Below are positions 1-9,133 of a stretch of 64,000 nt of DNA, in pieces; the first letter of the stretch is position 1; every line of letters starts with the position of its first letter. The DNA is from Platerodrilus igneus (Eukaryota; Arthropoda; Insecta; Coleoptera; Lycidae). The notes beneath the pieces were generated by a model. That model had not been told where the DNA came from. It did not search any database and saw nothing but the letters and a program-made list of their open reading frames with translations. The stretch spans positions 2,989,884-3,053,883 of the forward strand of contig JARFIW010001176.1 of the NCBI GenBank assembly GCA_036346225.1, written 5' to 3'. The position numbers were made by a program, and so were the translations under genes.

Positions 1-728
1 ACCACATAGTTTCTCTAATAGCCAGTAGCTCATCAAAAAAATTTGTTTAATTTACTAAATGTTCTAGGAATTTACACGATTTCAAACGAGGTGGTAAAAT
101 GACAGGGCCAATAATAAAACTGCCAATAATTTCTGCCTATATGTTAATTATAAATTCACGCTGATAATGCACAACCTTCACTCAATGCGGGTTTTCGTCT
201 GCATAAATGTGTTCATTATGGAAATTAGTAATACTCCTTCTGGTAAAACAGCAATCATATGTAAATAAAATTTTTCTATCAAAACTTGGATCATTTTCTC
301 TCTGTTCAACAATAAAACAACAAATGCCTAGTCTTACTTCGAGGTCGATCAAGCTGTTGCATTCTTTGAAGGTGAAATTAATGCAACAACTGTTTCTTTA
401 AACCCTATCATCGTATTTTTAGAAACTCCAATTTCCAAATCTAGTTGTCTTGTGCTTTAGGCTCGGATCTTTTTCAACTCGTTTAAGATTTTTTCCCTAA
501 CCTTCAGAATTCTAATCGTATGATTCTATCCATAATCAACAGTTGCAGAAGCAAAATTACCGGTTGCTTGAAGACGCCTTTCAATAACGGCAAATGTTAC
601 GTGGTTTGGTATGCGTCTATTTGGAAATCTTTCTTGGTATACTATCAACGACCGTCACCATTTCCTTGGCGAAAACCGTAAACCAATATCATATTGGTCA
701 TTTCTGCGTTAGTGTATGGTACAGCCAT
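1..728 (-). pseudogene. IS630/mariner-like transposase with DUF4817-type N-terminus, decayed and cut by the window edge
   Basis: Read on the minus strand from an ATG at 728, the sequence begins with a helix-turn-helix-like segment (VPYTNAEMTNMILVYG, then QERFPNRRIPNHVTFAV after stops and a frame change near 640). Further on there is a catalytic-core-like stretch around 290-20 containing NFHNEHIYADENPH, VILPPRL and, at the very edge, AIRETMW. This order of motifs is what I know from insect transposons that pair a DUF4817 domain with an IS630/mariner DDE core, which cuts and pastes DNA in the nucleus. Several stops and frameshifts break the frame. The end of the DDE domain and one terminal repeat must lie left of the window. 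No intact frame longer than about 70 codons remains, so it cannot be active. Confidence 0.72.
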
Positions 729-1112
729 AACGAAGAATTCAAGAATGAAATGGTAACTTTTAAAATTCGGATGAAAAAGTTGTTAGACTGTTGTAATTAA
801 TGACAGTACTTAACATTGTTTAGTCGTTGCTATGATGCATGTTAGTATGTAATAAAACATATAAATTCGAATATCTTAGAAACGACTGCTCGAAGCGACA
901 TCTACAAAGTGTACTTTTTCTGCAGAAAGAATATCAGGGAATAAGAAAGTTATACCAAAAATTTGTTATACCGAGGCACAAAAAAGTTTAGGAGCTTTAA
1001 ATGTAGGCAAAGGGCTGCTGGTGGCGCAAGGTACATCAAAACTCATCAAATCTGAATTTCTCTTCTCAAAAAAACCCTTATATATTAAATTTCAAGCAAA
1101 ACCTGCTATTAT
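729..1112. other. No gene recognised
   Basis: This A+T-rich stretch lies between the transposase remnant and a LINE 3' end. It may hold the 5' flank or terminal repeat of the transposase element, but without the other end I cannot identify it. Confidence 0.5.
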
Positions 1113-1475
1113 TAAAATCATCATCATCATCATTCAGTCTTCAGTCCTGGAACTAGTTAGGCGCGTACCTCCAATGTTTCTTATTCTGAGCGAATTTACA
1201 CATTTTCCTGAAACTCCCATAGTCTGCATCGTTTACTATATGCGTGCAATAGTCTGATCTAGGTCTACCTCTAACTCTCCTTTTTTCTATATCTGCTTAT
1301 AATGTAGCCCACACAATTTCCCAAAAATGCATTAGAACGTATCCTGTCCTTATGTTTCTACATGTTTTTTTGTTTTTCACAGATATCTTTATTCTCCTAC
1401 TATTTCTATAATATATTTGTAATTAACTTTATCTCTATAAGCTATCAACATCATACATCTGAAGCATAAGATTAT
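1113..1475 (-). mobile_element. RTE-like LINE (family 1), 3'-end fragment
   Basis: On the minus strand this matches the terminal ~360 bp of the RTE-like family seen full length at 19717-24235 and 53993-59117. It covers the duplicated C-terminal coding remnant (a YASNQF-like end) and a (ATG)n-type tail, visible on the plus strand as repeated ATC triplets at about 1118-1131. The 5' side is truncated at about 1475, as is usual for target-primed LINE insertions. The fragment has no intact frame. Confidence 0.7.
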
Positions 1476-1614
1476 GCTACGTACCTGGACGTAGCCGAAA
1501 GAAAAGTAGATATACTATGCTAACTACCAATGCGGAGAGGAGAGGGGTTCCTAGCAACACAAAATTAATCCATCGCCAACAATTTTCTATTTACAATAAA
1601 AAAAACACAAATAT

Positions 1615-2821
1615 TATTACATGCCAAAATGGCAAGTAGCATGTTTTAGTTATAACTTATAAAGTAGTTACAGCGTATTTTTTAAATTAAAAATGTTAAT
1701 TTTCGTCATCCCCGAGTCGCGCCTGCGTAGAGGAATGGCGGAGTGCGCGCGTGGTGATAAATGACGCCACTAAGTGACGAGCCCTCGAGCAAACAACATC
1801 TACCTGTGTGGTGTGCATCTCTTCTTTTAGGTTTAGGATGTAGGTTGTTATACTCCCGCGCAACTGTTATATTCCCGGCGCAACCGTTATAACCCCGCGC
1901 GCGCGTGTTCAGAACCACTTTCACAGTTGGCAACACGAATACTATCCACGTTCACATTACTGCACAACAAAGATATTACGTCATAATTTGGTGCCAAGTT
2001 GTATCACGTACCAAATATGTTTACAGTGATACAAGATGCACCTTAAAAGAAAAGTTAAAAGGTACTCACTTAAAAATGAGGAATTTTTCACAATTTTGCG
2101 GTCAACCTTGCGCAGGAGCCATGTTGATTTCCATGTATCTCGTTTGGGCGTTGTTTGGGAGTGGGTTTCGTTATGCCATCGTTAAATCCAGATTTAATGT
2201 CTTCCCTCTTCTTCTGTTTGTAGACAGGACGAAGGAAAAATCAGATAAGGAACGATAAGGAAAAAACCTACATTTTCTGAAAGAGAAAAAACAAAGGCAC
2301 GAAACAGGTAAACGTCACTGTTCGACGTCTTTTTGACTAATAATGATCTCATGTCCTGTCCAAACCGCGTACTTCCCCACTCCGCGCCTGCCCATTTTTT
2401 TGCGCCGACGCAACTGTCCGGGATGACGGAAATGCACAAGTTTATTTGAAATAATGGCGGGAATTTAGTCACAAACTTAAACTTAAACTAAATAAGATAC
2501 ATAGCGTTTTCAGCATGTAACAAGGTTCCTTCTATCTTTTGCCTTTGTATGCCTGTTGCGTAAATCCTGTCATTCCCCTACGAGTGCAGTAAAAGGCGAA
2601 CGGATGTAATCTGATTCAACATGGTGTGAATTGAACCCATCCTGCAAAACATTGTGGGACCCTGAGAATGTGAGTACTTCGTTTTGATTTAAATTGTGCT
2701 GCAAATTGACTTTAAAAGCGGTTACATCACTTTTAAAACGTGTGCGGTATAAGTTACAATTGACGGGTATTATATCGCGAGTATAACAATTGCGCAGTAT
2801 AATTGTTGCTCGACTGTAACA
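1615..2821 (+). mobile_element. Gypsy-type LTR (outer), split by another LTR
   Basis: Positions 1615-1845 and 2527-2821 join into one plus-oriented LTR. It starts TATTACATGCC (the family consensus here is TGTTACATGCC) and ends GACTGTAACA. The left part runs through CGAGTCGCGCCTGCG to GGATGTAGGT and the right part resumes TTCCTTCTATC, the same order as in the complementary strand of the LTR at 31295-31833. Positions 1846-2522 are a separate opposite-strand LTR. I see no convincing TSD for the outer copy: the left flank is ATAT and the right flank AACC. It may be a truncated or solo LTR. Confidence 0.65.
1846..2522 (-). mobile_element. Solo LTR nested in the outer LTR, opposite orientation
   Basis: This 677-bp LTR is bounded by TG at 1846 and CA at 2522 and flanked by a perfect 4-bp duplication AGGT (1842-1845 and 2523-2526). 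It aligns in antisense with the LTR of the Gypsy element at 25787-31833: it shares the GATACAA, GGTACTCACT and AAACCTACAT landmarks and the GCATGTAACA end. It interrupts the outer LTR of the same family exactly between GATGTAGGT and TTCCTTCTA. No internal region is present, so it arose by LTR-LTR recombination. Confidence 0.75.
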
Positions 2822-2823
2822 AA

Positions 2824-2840
2824 CCCGACGTTGGGCGCCA
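2824..2840 (-). promoter_or_regulatory. tRNA-Lys-type primer-binding-site sequence
   Basis: The minus strand reads TGGCGCCCAACGTCGGG, which has the form of an LTR-retroelement primer binding site complementary to the CCA end of a tRNA-Lys. A similar TGGCGCCCAG lies after the 5' LTR at 31284-31293. The orientation is opposite to the plus-strand outer LTR that ends three bases away, so the site may belong to a different minus-strand element whose LTR would lie above 2841. I could not recognise that LTR. Confidence 0.4.
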
Positions 2841-3822
2841 TTGTTGGGTATAATTCAAAACTTTAAAAATCCGGCAATTAACTGAATTAGAAACTATAAT
2901 CTAACTAAACTAAGAAACTAAAATAGAGTGAAACCGCGCGCTTCGCTATGACTTAAAAATGATAGTGACTGTGGAAACCCCCTCCTTCCACCCGGACGTT
3001 TAGTGCACTCACCAGGACATTGGTAGGGCATATCAACCTCGCTTTAGCAGTAAGAAATAATAGATATAGGTTCAAAATATGTATAAAGATTGTGGCAGCT
3101 GTATTTGCATAAGCATTGATTTGTATTAATAAGTATATTTTGCAATAATTTTGAACAAACGCGTTCTTAGTGTGATGACGCTAGCCGTCATATTGCTTAT
3201 GCGACTGCAGCTGATAACTTGGGTGATGCTTTTTACTATTTCATGCATTGTTACATGCTTAATGTTTATTTGGATATTTATATATTTTTGGCATATTTAT
3301 TTTGGACGCATTTAATTGTTTGGTGACTTGATTTGTTTTGTTTGGCGTTTTGTCACCTATTTTCGATCGCAGCATCTATAGGAGGGAAGATTGGAATAGG
3401 AATATGTCAGTTAGGTAACGATAGGGAACGTTAGGGATGAATTTAAGTTGAACTTACCATAAAATACTTAGACTAGGGAGGACGATTTTTCAAATTTATA
3501 GAGCAGGAACAAATAATTGGATTCGCTATTAATAAATTTTGCGTATGCTTAGAAATTTTTATCCATAAATAATTACTAGTTAACTAGATTTGGATAGCTT
3601 TAAGTCGACCCTTCAGGTCGCACTGGTAAGCAGAGCCGGCGTCTGCTATCCAGTATTACGGATCCCTCCCCTTCTATTTTTTATTTATATCTTGTTGATC
3701 AAACACACTCCAAAGCCAACGCTAGGGATACCATTATTTAATCCCCCAACTTTAGTTTATACATTGTATTTATGATTTGAAGTCAGATTTATTAGAAGCA
3801 TGTTCATTTAGGCGTTTAAACC
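2841..3822. other. No gene recognised
   Basis: This non-coding, A+T-rich stretch follows the LTR cluster. The short open frames here resemble nothing I know. Part of it may be LTR or leader sequence of an unidentified retroelement. Confidence 0.45.
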
Positions 3823-3850
3823 CAATGTAGTACCTTCGGCTGGAGCATTG
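3823..3850 (+). repeat. SINE 3'-tail fragment
   Basis: CAATGTAGTACCTTCGGCTGGAGCATTGG-like sequence matches the conserved 3' tail of the SINE copies at 3905-4192, 4209-4494 and 21278-21578. The head is not recognisable upstream. Confidence 0.55.
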
Positions 3851-3904
3851 GGGACGTGGCCGCAAGTGTAGCGGCCGTTACTTACATTATACTGTCAATT
3901 GAAG

Positions 3905-4192
3905 AGGAGCGGCTCCGTGGCGTAGTTGGTATGCGTGTGACTACTATGCGAAGGTCTAGGGTTGAAATTCCGATAGGGTTCGTTTGAAAAACGTTAGGCG
4001 AACATTTTTCACAAAAATACTCCCTCATTCGGGTGAAAGGTAAAATGTATGTTCCGTGTGTGAATGTTGTCACTCACGTTCAAGATCCCTACCTTGCTTG
4101 GACCAGCAAAGGTTCGATAAAATTCGAAATTTCCAAGTAAAAAAATTCGCTTCCTGGCCAATGTAGTAGGTGCGGGTGGAGCACTGGAAAAT
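3905..4192 (+). mobile_element. tRNA-derived SINE, copy 1
   Basis: This ~290-bp unit has a tRNA-like head: an A-box-like TGGCGTAGTTGG at 3918-3929 and a B-box-like GGTTGAAATTCC at 3960-3971, as in internal RNA polymerase III promoters. A body follows (TTCACAAAAATACTCC, then GATCCCTACCTTGC) and a family tail ending TGGAGCACTGGAAAATCAA. It contains no protein gene and would depend on a LINE for mobility. CAATTGAA occurs on both sides (about 3893-3902 and 4197-4205) within a longer imperfect duplication. The next SINE starts immediately after. Confidence 0.75.
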
Positions 4193-4208
4193 CAAGCCAA
4201 TTGAACAG

Positions 4209-4494
4209 ACGGCGGTTCTGTGACTCAGATGTTATGGGTGTGACTACTGTGTCCAAGGTTTCGGCTTCGAATCCCGACACGGTTCACTTGAGAAGTGTTA
4301 GACGAAGACCTTTCACACAAATATGCGTTCGGATGAAAGGTATAATGTAGGTCCCGTGGGTGAGTGTGGTCACACACGTTAAAGATTCTTACCTTGCTTA
4401 CAACAGCAAGGGTTCAGCAAAATTCAAAATTTCCAGATAAAAAATACTCACTTCCTGGCCAATGTACTACCTTCAAGTGGAGCATTGGAAATCA
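4209..4494 (+). mobile_element. tRNA-derived SINE, copy 2
   Basis: Same family as copy 1 and head-to-tail with it. The head is diverged, but the B-box-like GGCTTCGAATCC at 4263-4274 is closer to a tRNA consensus than in copy 1. The body has a small deletion near the TTCGGATGAAAGG stretch. The tail CTGGCCAATGTACTACCTTC (4457-4476) runs into GGAGCATTGGAAATC. Confidence 0.75.
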
Positions 4495-5230
4495 AATGTA
4501 GAGGTACTTTATTGAGTTTTTCTGTGGCGTACCGGCTACATTTTCTGGGGCTAAAACGATACGTAACAAACTTATTGTGTATTCGGTGAGAAATGTTTTA
4601 AAAACACCAGATCAAATGAAGAGTGGTTGCAGCGTACAAGTTGTTTGAACTGCTCACATTTAGATTATACAAAATTAAAATAAATCCATCTTTTGTTTTT
4701 ATTAATTGCGAATCCGATGATATGGACTCTTGGTTGTTTTATCTCCTACTAGCTTTTCTTGCATTATTAGTTTACTTTTTTAACAGCTTGTTATAAAATT
4801 AGTTTAGGTACAGATACGTTTATAATTGTATCTAACAGTTTATTCCGACTAAGTAACAGCCAACCCCCAAACTGGGTAGGTTAATACGCTCTACCTTAAG
4901 ATCGAAAGAGTGTTTATTTTAAATGTTTTTATTCTGTCGCTTTTACCGCTAGATATGTAGAAGGTATCGCTACAAATAATACTTTGGTCTAAGAATAACT
5001 GTTCTAACTCTATCGTCCGGTAATGCGGTTTCAAGTTTAAATTGTAACAACCAACGTCGGTCTCCCCTACGATAAGATATCAAATCAATTCAAGAATAGT
5101 TATGTAACGTACACTAATTGTACGAAAAAAAGTATATTTTTGTTCAAACTAAGAAAATTTTTTCTGTGCACTTCACACCATACATAAAACAACTAAACTT
5201 TTGATTAGATGTACATCTCTTCTATAGTAC
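4495..5230. other. No gene recognised
   Basis: A+T-rich DNA between the SINE pair and the left inverted repeat of the nuclease element. No recognisable coding frame or repeat. Confidence 0.5.
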
Positions 5231-5232
5231 TA

Positions 5233-5960
5233 GGCCAGTCAAATTAGATCAAAAAATGACCCAATTCGGAATTAATTAGTGGAAAGCTGGAAATTGTGTT
5301 AATTGCTTAAGTATAGGTCTAGTATTAGGGGGATATGTTTTTTTCCCTCCTCCGAGGTCAGCGTTAGCCGCCATCTTAAAAAAACAGCTCCAAAATCGAA
5401 CCTTTTTTAGTTTTTTGATAATTATTCAAAAACTGTGAGTTTTATGAAAAAATGTAATCCGGTCTAAAATATAGAGCGCTAAATTCTCTACAAAATTAAG
5501 TCTAAAAATTATAAGATCAGTCTAAAATTAAGGTTCATAAGTGACGTTAAAAAAGTACATATTTGGAGGTTTTTTAAAAAATTAACTTTTTTTTAGTTTT
5601 TTTAATTTTTTTTGAAATCCGTTGATTTTACGACAAAAAGTCATACCTTACAATTTGTAGGGATTGTAATTTTACGTCTAACAGTGTAACATTGAATGAT
5701 TTTGACTTAGTATCAAGGTCAATAATAGATTTTGATATTTGACTCTCAAATCACCGGTTTTAAATGTAGGCGTTTCAAATACGTTTGTAACAATTTCGTA
5801 TGTAATTTATCGTGAAAAACACTAACAAATATTTACTCATTTATACCATTTATTAAATATAGTTTTAATAATTACAATAAAGGTTATTAAGTTATTAGTT
5901 GATGGTTACTGATAATATTATGTAATTAAATAATAATATGTCATATTTTATGTATAGTAG
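5233..5960 (+). repeat. Left long terminal inverted repeat
   Basis: It matches the reverse complement of 8500-9131. Shared landmarks are GGAATTAATTAGTGGAAAGC, GCCGCCATCTTAAAAAAACA, TCCGGTCTAAAATATAGAGC and CCGTTGATTTTACGACAAAA. The left arm carries an extra ~80 bp near 5725-5800 that the right arm lacks. The inner boundary is blurred by A+T-rich divergence. Confidence 0.85.
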
Positions 5961-6076
5961 TAACGCGTAGGCGTCATATTTTATAATAAACATTTAGTTT
6001 TCAAATGATCACAATATTTATTATATTATGTTTGTACTAACAACTAACTACTCATGCCAATTTTGAAGGCACGGGT

Positions 6077-8242
6077 GTGTATGCGTATGCGTGTGTGTGG
6101 AGTCTCGTACACAATAGTACTGGAGTGATAGGAGACAATGAGATAAATTGTCATCTAGTGTACGAAATAGGTATTGAATCAATGTCAAGTGTAATTGGAA
6201 GTAATTTTGGTCAAGTCAAGTTTCGGCGAAAAAATCGAGTTATGCCCCTACGAGGTTTTACTTCAAAAGTAAAAATTTACGATGAAGAGATTCCTGTTAG
6301 TCCTGATGCTATTTTTCGACGAATTTCATACATGAAAACATTGGAGGAAGAATTTAAGGAATATTTTGAGTTTGAACTGGCTCCCTATCCTCTCTCACTA
6401 TTCGATGAAAAAGGAATGCGTAAGACTAAGAAATCAGTTTTTTATAGTTTGTTTAATCCTGTAACTGACTATAATTTTGAAAACGCGGTTTACGTAATAG
6501 ATGGTGGTTTTCTTTTACATAGAGTTGTTTGGCAAATAAGAGAAACATTTTCTTCAATTTTAAATAAGTACGTCAATTATGTGAAGCAATATTACAAAAA
6601 TGGTGTCACTATTGTTTTCGATGGATATCCAGATGATGCAATTAAAAGTACCAAATCAGCAGAACGCTATCGAAGAGCAATTCGTTATGGAGCTGCAAAT
6701 GTACTTTTTGAAGAGACAATGTGTGTAACTATGTCTCAAGAGTAGTTCCTTTCGAATGATGCCAACAAACAACGTCGTATATTTTTTTACGGGAAAAGCT
6801 TGAAAATGAAAATTTTATTGTGAAGCAAGCTATTGAGGATGCTGACATGTTCGTAGTACTATTGAGATCTCAAATAGTGCAGAGTGTGTTGTTATGGTTG
6901 GCGAAGACACTGATCTTTTGGTCCTACTGTCAGCTCTATCCCCTTCATCTTGTACCAACATTTATTTTTTGAAACCAGGAAAAGGGAAATTGTACCATTT
7001 GTGTTATAGTGCTAACAACTTCAAATATTTAAAGCATGCTACGGATAACATATTATTTTTCCATGCTTTCGGTGGCTGTGACACAACTTCGTCATTTTTC
7101 AGAAAAGGAAAAATACAATTCGTGAAATTGTTAGATAAAAATAACAAATTGCAAGATATTGTTTCCATTTTCTTTGATAAGAACGCTAATGCAAATGATA
7201 TTGATGACGCCGGTCAACTTTTTATTACTGCGCTGTATGCAGATAAGTGTGTCAAAATGTTGTCATTAGATAAATTACGATATCAGCTTTTCGCAAAATC
7301 TTTAATGAAAAAGGATTTCAATCTTGCTTCTTTACCTCCTACTCAAGCAGCTGCACGTCAGCATTCCTTACGTACATATCACCAAATTCAAATGCGGATT
7401 GGAAATGAAAAAAATCCTCTAGATTGGGGTTGGAAGAATACTAAATACGGTCTTGTTCCAATTACCACGAATAAAGATCCAGCTCCACAATCGGTATTGA
7501 ACAAAGTTTCGTGTAAATGTGCGAAGGGATGCAGAGGATCGTGTAGTTGCCGAAAACTAGGCATGGTGTTTATTGCGCGGAGGTCTTATAAATTTGTACA
7601 TCGACTTACCTCCGCGGGTTTTTGTTGTTCTAAGCTGCAGTTCCTATTCCTTCAACCAAATGAACTGTATGCGAAATTGAGTCTGTGTTACGTTGCACTT
7701 GCACTGTGTTTTTTAGGGGTTTAACAAATAAACTACGCGGCACTTGACTAACGAAAAACGAAAAACCGACGACTGTTCTGCTTCGATATCCATAAGAAAA
7801 GTGTTTGTTCATTGCTATCCTTAGTCCCACTTATTCACACATGCACCAGGAATTTTTACGGCAGGATATAAGGGAACAAGGGATGACAGTTTTACTATTA
7901 GACTTACGACAACAAATTTACGACTTAAAATTAAACACGCAAACGTGCGACAAAGAGACCGAACACATGGCTTGTTCAAAGATTTGTTTTAATTGTCGGG
8001 GACAATCATGTACAAACTGTTTAAAAGACGATCAAGAAAGCCATTTCGAAACTGATGAGGATTTTGAAAAAATAATTGAAAACTACTGTGAAACACATGG
8101 AGAAAACGAAGAAAACGATAATACAGAAGATCAATTAGAAGAACAACATGAAGGAAATGATGAGAAAGAAGACCAGATAGAAAAAAGGGACCAAGAAAAT
8201 ATTTATGGGCCATCAACATCGAAAATATTGAAAACTAACTAA
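6077..8242 (+). pseudogene. FEN/XPG-like 5'-nuclease fold protein with CXC zinc domain, broken
   Basis: The first open segment (6077-6745) holds VYVIDGGFLLHR (Asp142) and VTIVFDGYPDD (Asp182). The second (6894 onward) holds VGEDTDLLVLL and HAFGGCDTTSSFF. These sit in the order of the metal-binding acidic motifs of FEN1/XPG-type nucleases (an N-terminal Asp, VFDG, EDTD, GCD). A Cys-rich segment follows (VSCKCAKGCRGSCSCRKLGM), continued after 7970 by ACSKICFNCRGQSCTNC, which together have the spacing of a tesmin/TSO1-type CXC zinc domain. The tail is acidic and ends at 8242. Lesions seen: an in-frame TAG at 6743-6745, a frameshift near 6790, another near 6865, and a 399-bp solo LTR between 7566 and 7966. 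The true start is uncertain: the frame is open upstream of 6077 only briefly, and the nearest internal Met is at about 6182. Function is inferred from motif order only; I know of no characterised relative. Confidence 0.7.
7567..7965. mobile_element. Solo LTR (399 bp) inserted in the CXC domain
   Basis: The insert begins TGTTTATTGCGC, ends GACCGAACA and is flanked by perfect CATGG duplications (7562-7566 and 7966-7970). Removing it joins the CXC domain Cys for Cys (CRKLGM to ACSKIC). It has TG...CA ends and 5-bp TSDs, which fits an LTR retrotransposon. A TATAAA-like motif at about 7586 and AATAAA at about 7726 fit an LTR read on the plus strand, so plus orientation is likely but unproven. I did not find a second copy of this LTR in the window. 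Confidence 0.7.
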
Positions 8243-8499
8243 TGTGGTGCGTATAAATTATCTTATATTTTTATTTCTGTATATTTAAAAAAATGTACTT
8301 ATATTTTAATTTTAAATTATTTTATTCTAGAAAGAAGTAGATCAGAAATAGCAGTCGAAAAAGATAACATGGGCCATAACATAAACAATAAATTCAAATA
8401 GTATCGAATAAATTTTGTAAATAATATGTATAACATTTGTATATATGTAATATGTATGTATATTAAAATTACAATACCTTTAAATTTTTTGTGTTGAAC

Positions 8500-9131
8500 G
8501 AGTTACTTAAAATATAGCATATTATTATTTAATTGCATAATATTATTTGTTAGTAACTATACTCATTCAACTACTAACTTAATAACCTTGATTGTAATAA
8601 TTATAACTACATTTACTAAAATGTATAAATGAGTACTTATTTGAATATCAAAATATACATTGATACTAAGTCAAAATCATTCAATGTAACACTGTTAGAC
8701 GTAAAATTATAATCTCTACAAATTGTAAGGTATGACTTTTTGTCGTAAAATCAACGGATTTCAAAAAAAATAAAAAACTAAAAAAAAAATCAATTTTTTT
8801 AAAAACCTCAAGAAACGTACTTTTTTAAAGTCACTTATGAATCTTAATTTTAGATCGATCTCATTATTTTTAGACCTTATTTTGTAGAGAATTTAGCGCT
8901 CTATATTTTAGACCGGATTACATTTTTTCATAAAACTCATAGTTTTTGAATAATTATCAAAAAACTAAAAAAGCTCTGATTTTGGAGCTGTTTTTTTAAG
9001 ATGGCGGCTAGCGCCGACCTCGGAGGTGGGGGATAACATATTCCCCTAATACTAGACATATACTCAAGCAATTAAAACAATTTCCAGCTTTCCACTAATT
9101 AATTCCGAATTCAAACCTAATTTGACTGGCC
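8500..9131 (-). repeat. Right long terminal inverted repeat
   Basis: Reverse complement of the left arm. It ends TAATTTGACTGGCC at 9131. The outermost 470 bp are well conserved with the left arm. The inner part is shorter because the left arm has an extra block. Confidence 0.85.
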
Positions 9132-9133
9132 TA

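Larger units (their letters stand above)
5233..9131 (+). mobile_element. Long-inverted-repeat DNA element carrying a FEN/XPG-like nuclease + CXC gene
   Basis: The unit is bounded by inverted repeats beginning GGCCAGTCAAATTA and flanked by TA on both sides (5231-5232 and 9132-9133). TA is compatible with a TA target duplication but too short to prove it. The arms match at roughly nine bases in ten over the outer ~470 bp, then more patchily to about 5960 and 8500. Between the arms is one broken gene (6077-8242) on the plus strand. The whole unit is about 3.9 kb, or 3.5 kb without the nested solo LTR. I see no DDE transposase, RT, integrase or helicase, so either the nuclease-like protein is the mobility enzyme of an unusual transposon or the element is non-autonomous and captured this gene. 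Confidence 0.8.

Noticed and set aside
1706..2472. Frames at 1706-1936, 1905-2258 and 2194-2472 as genes
   Set aside because: They lie entirely within the nested LTRs and differ between LTR copies.
7567..7965. Intron interpretation of the block inside the CXC domain
   Set aside because: It can be started at a GT, but no AG lies at the matching right edge. Perfect CATGG duplications and TG...CA ends fit an LTR insertion better.
6077..8242. The nuclease/CXC gene as a host gene
   Set aside because: It lies between long inverted repeats and carries a stop, two frameshifts and an LTR. Nothing suggests a conserved host locus.
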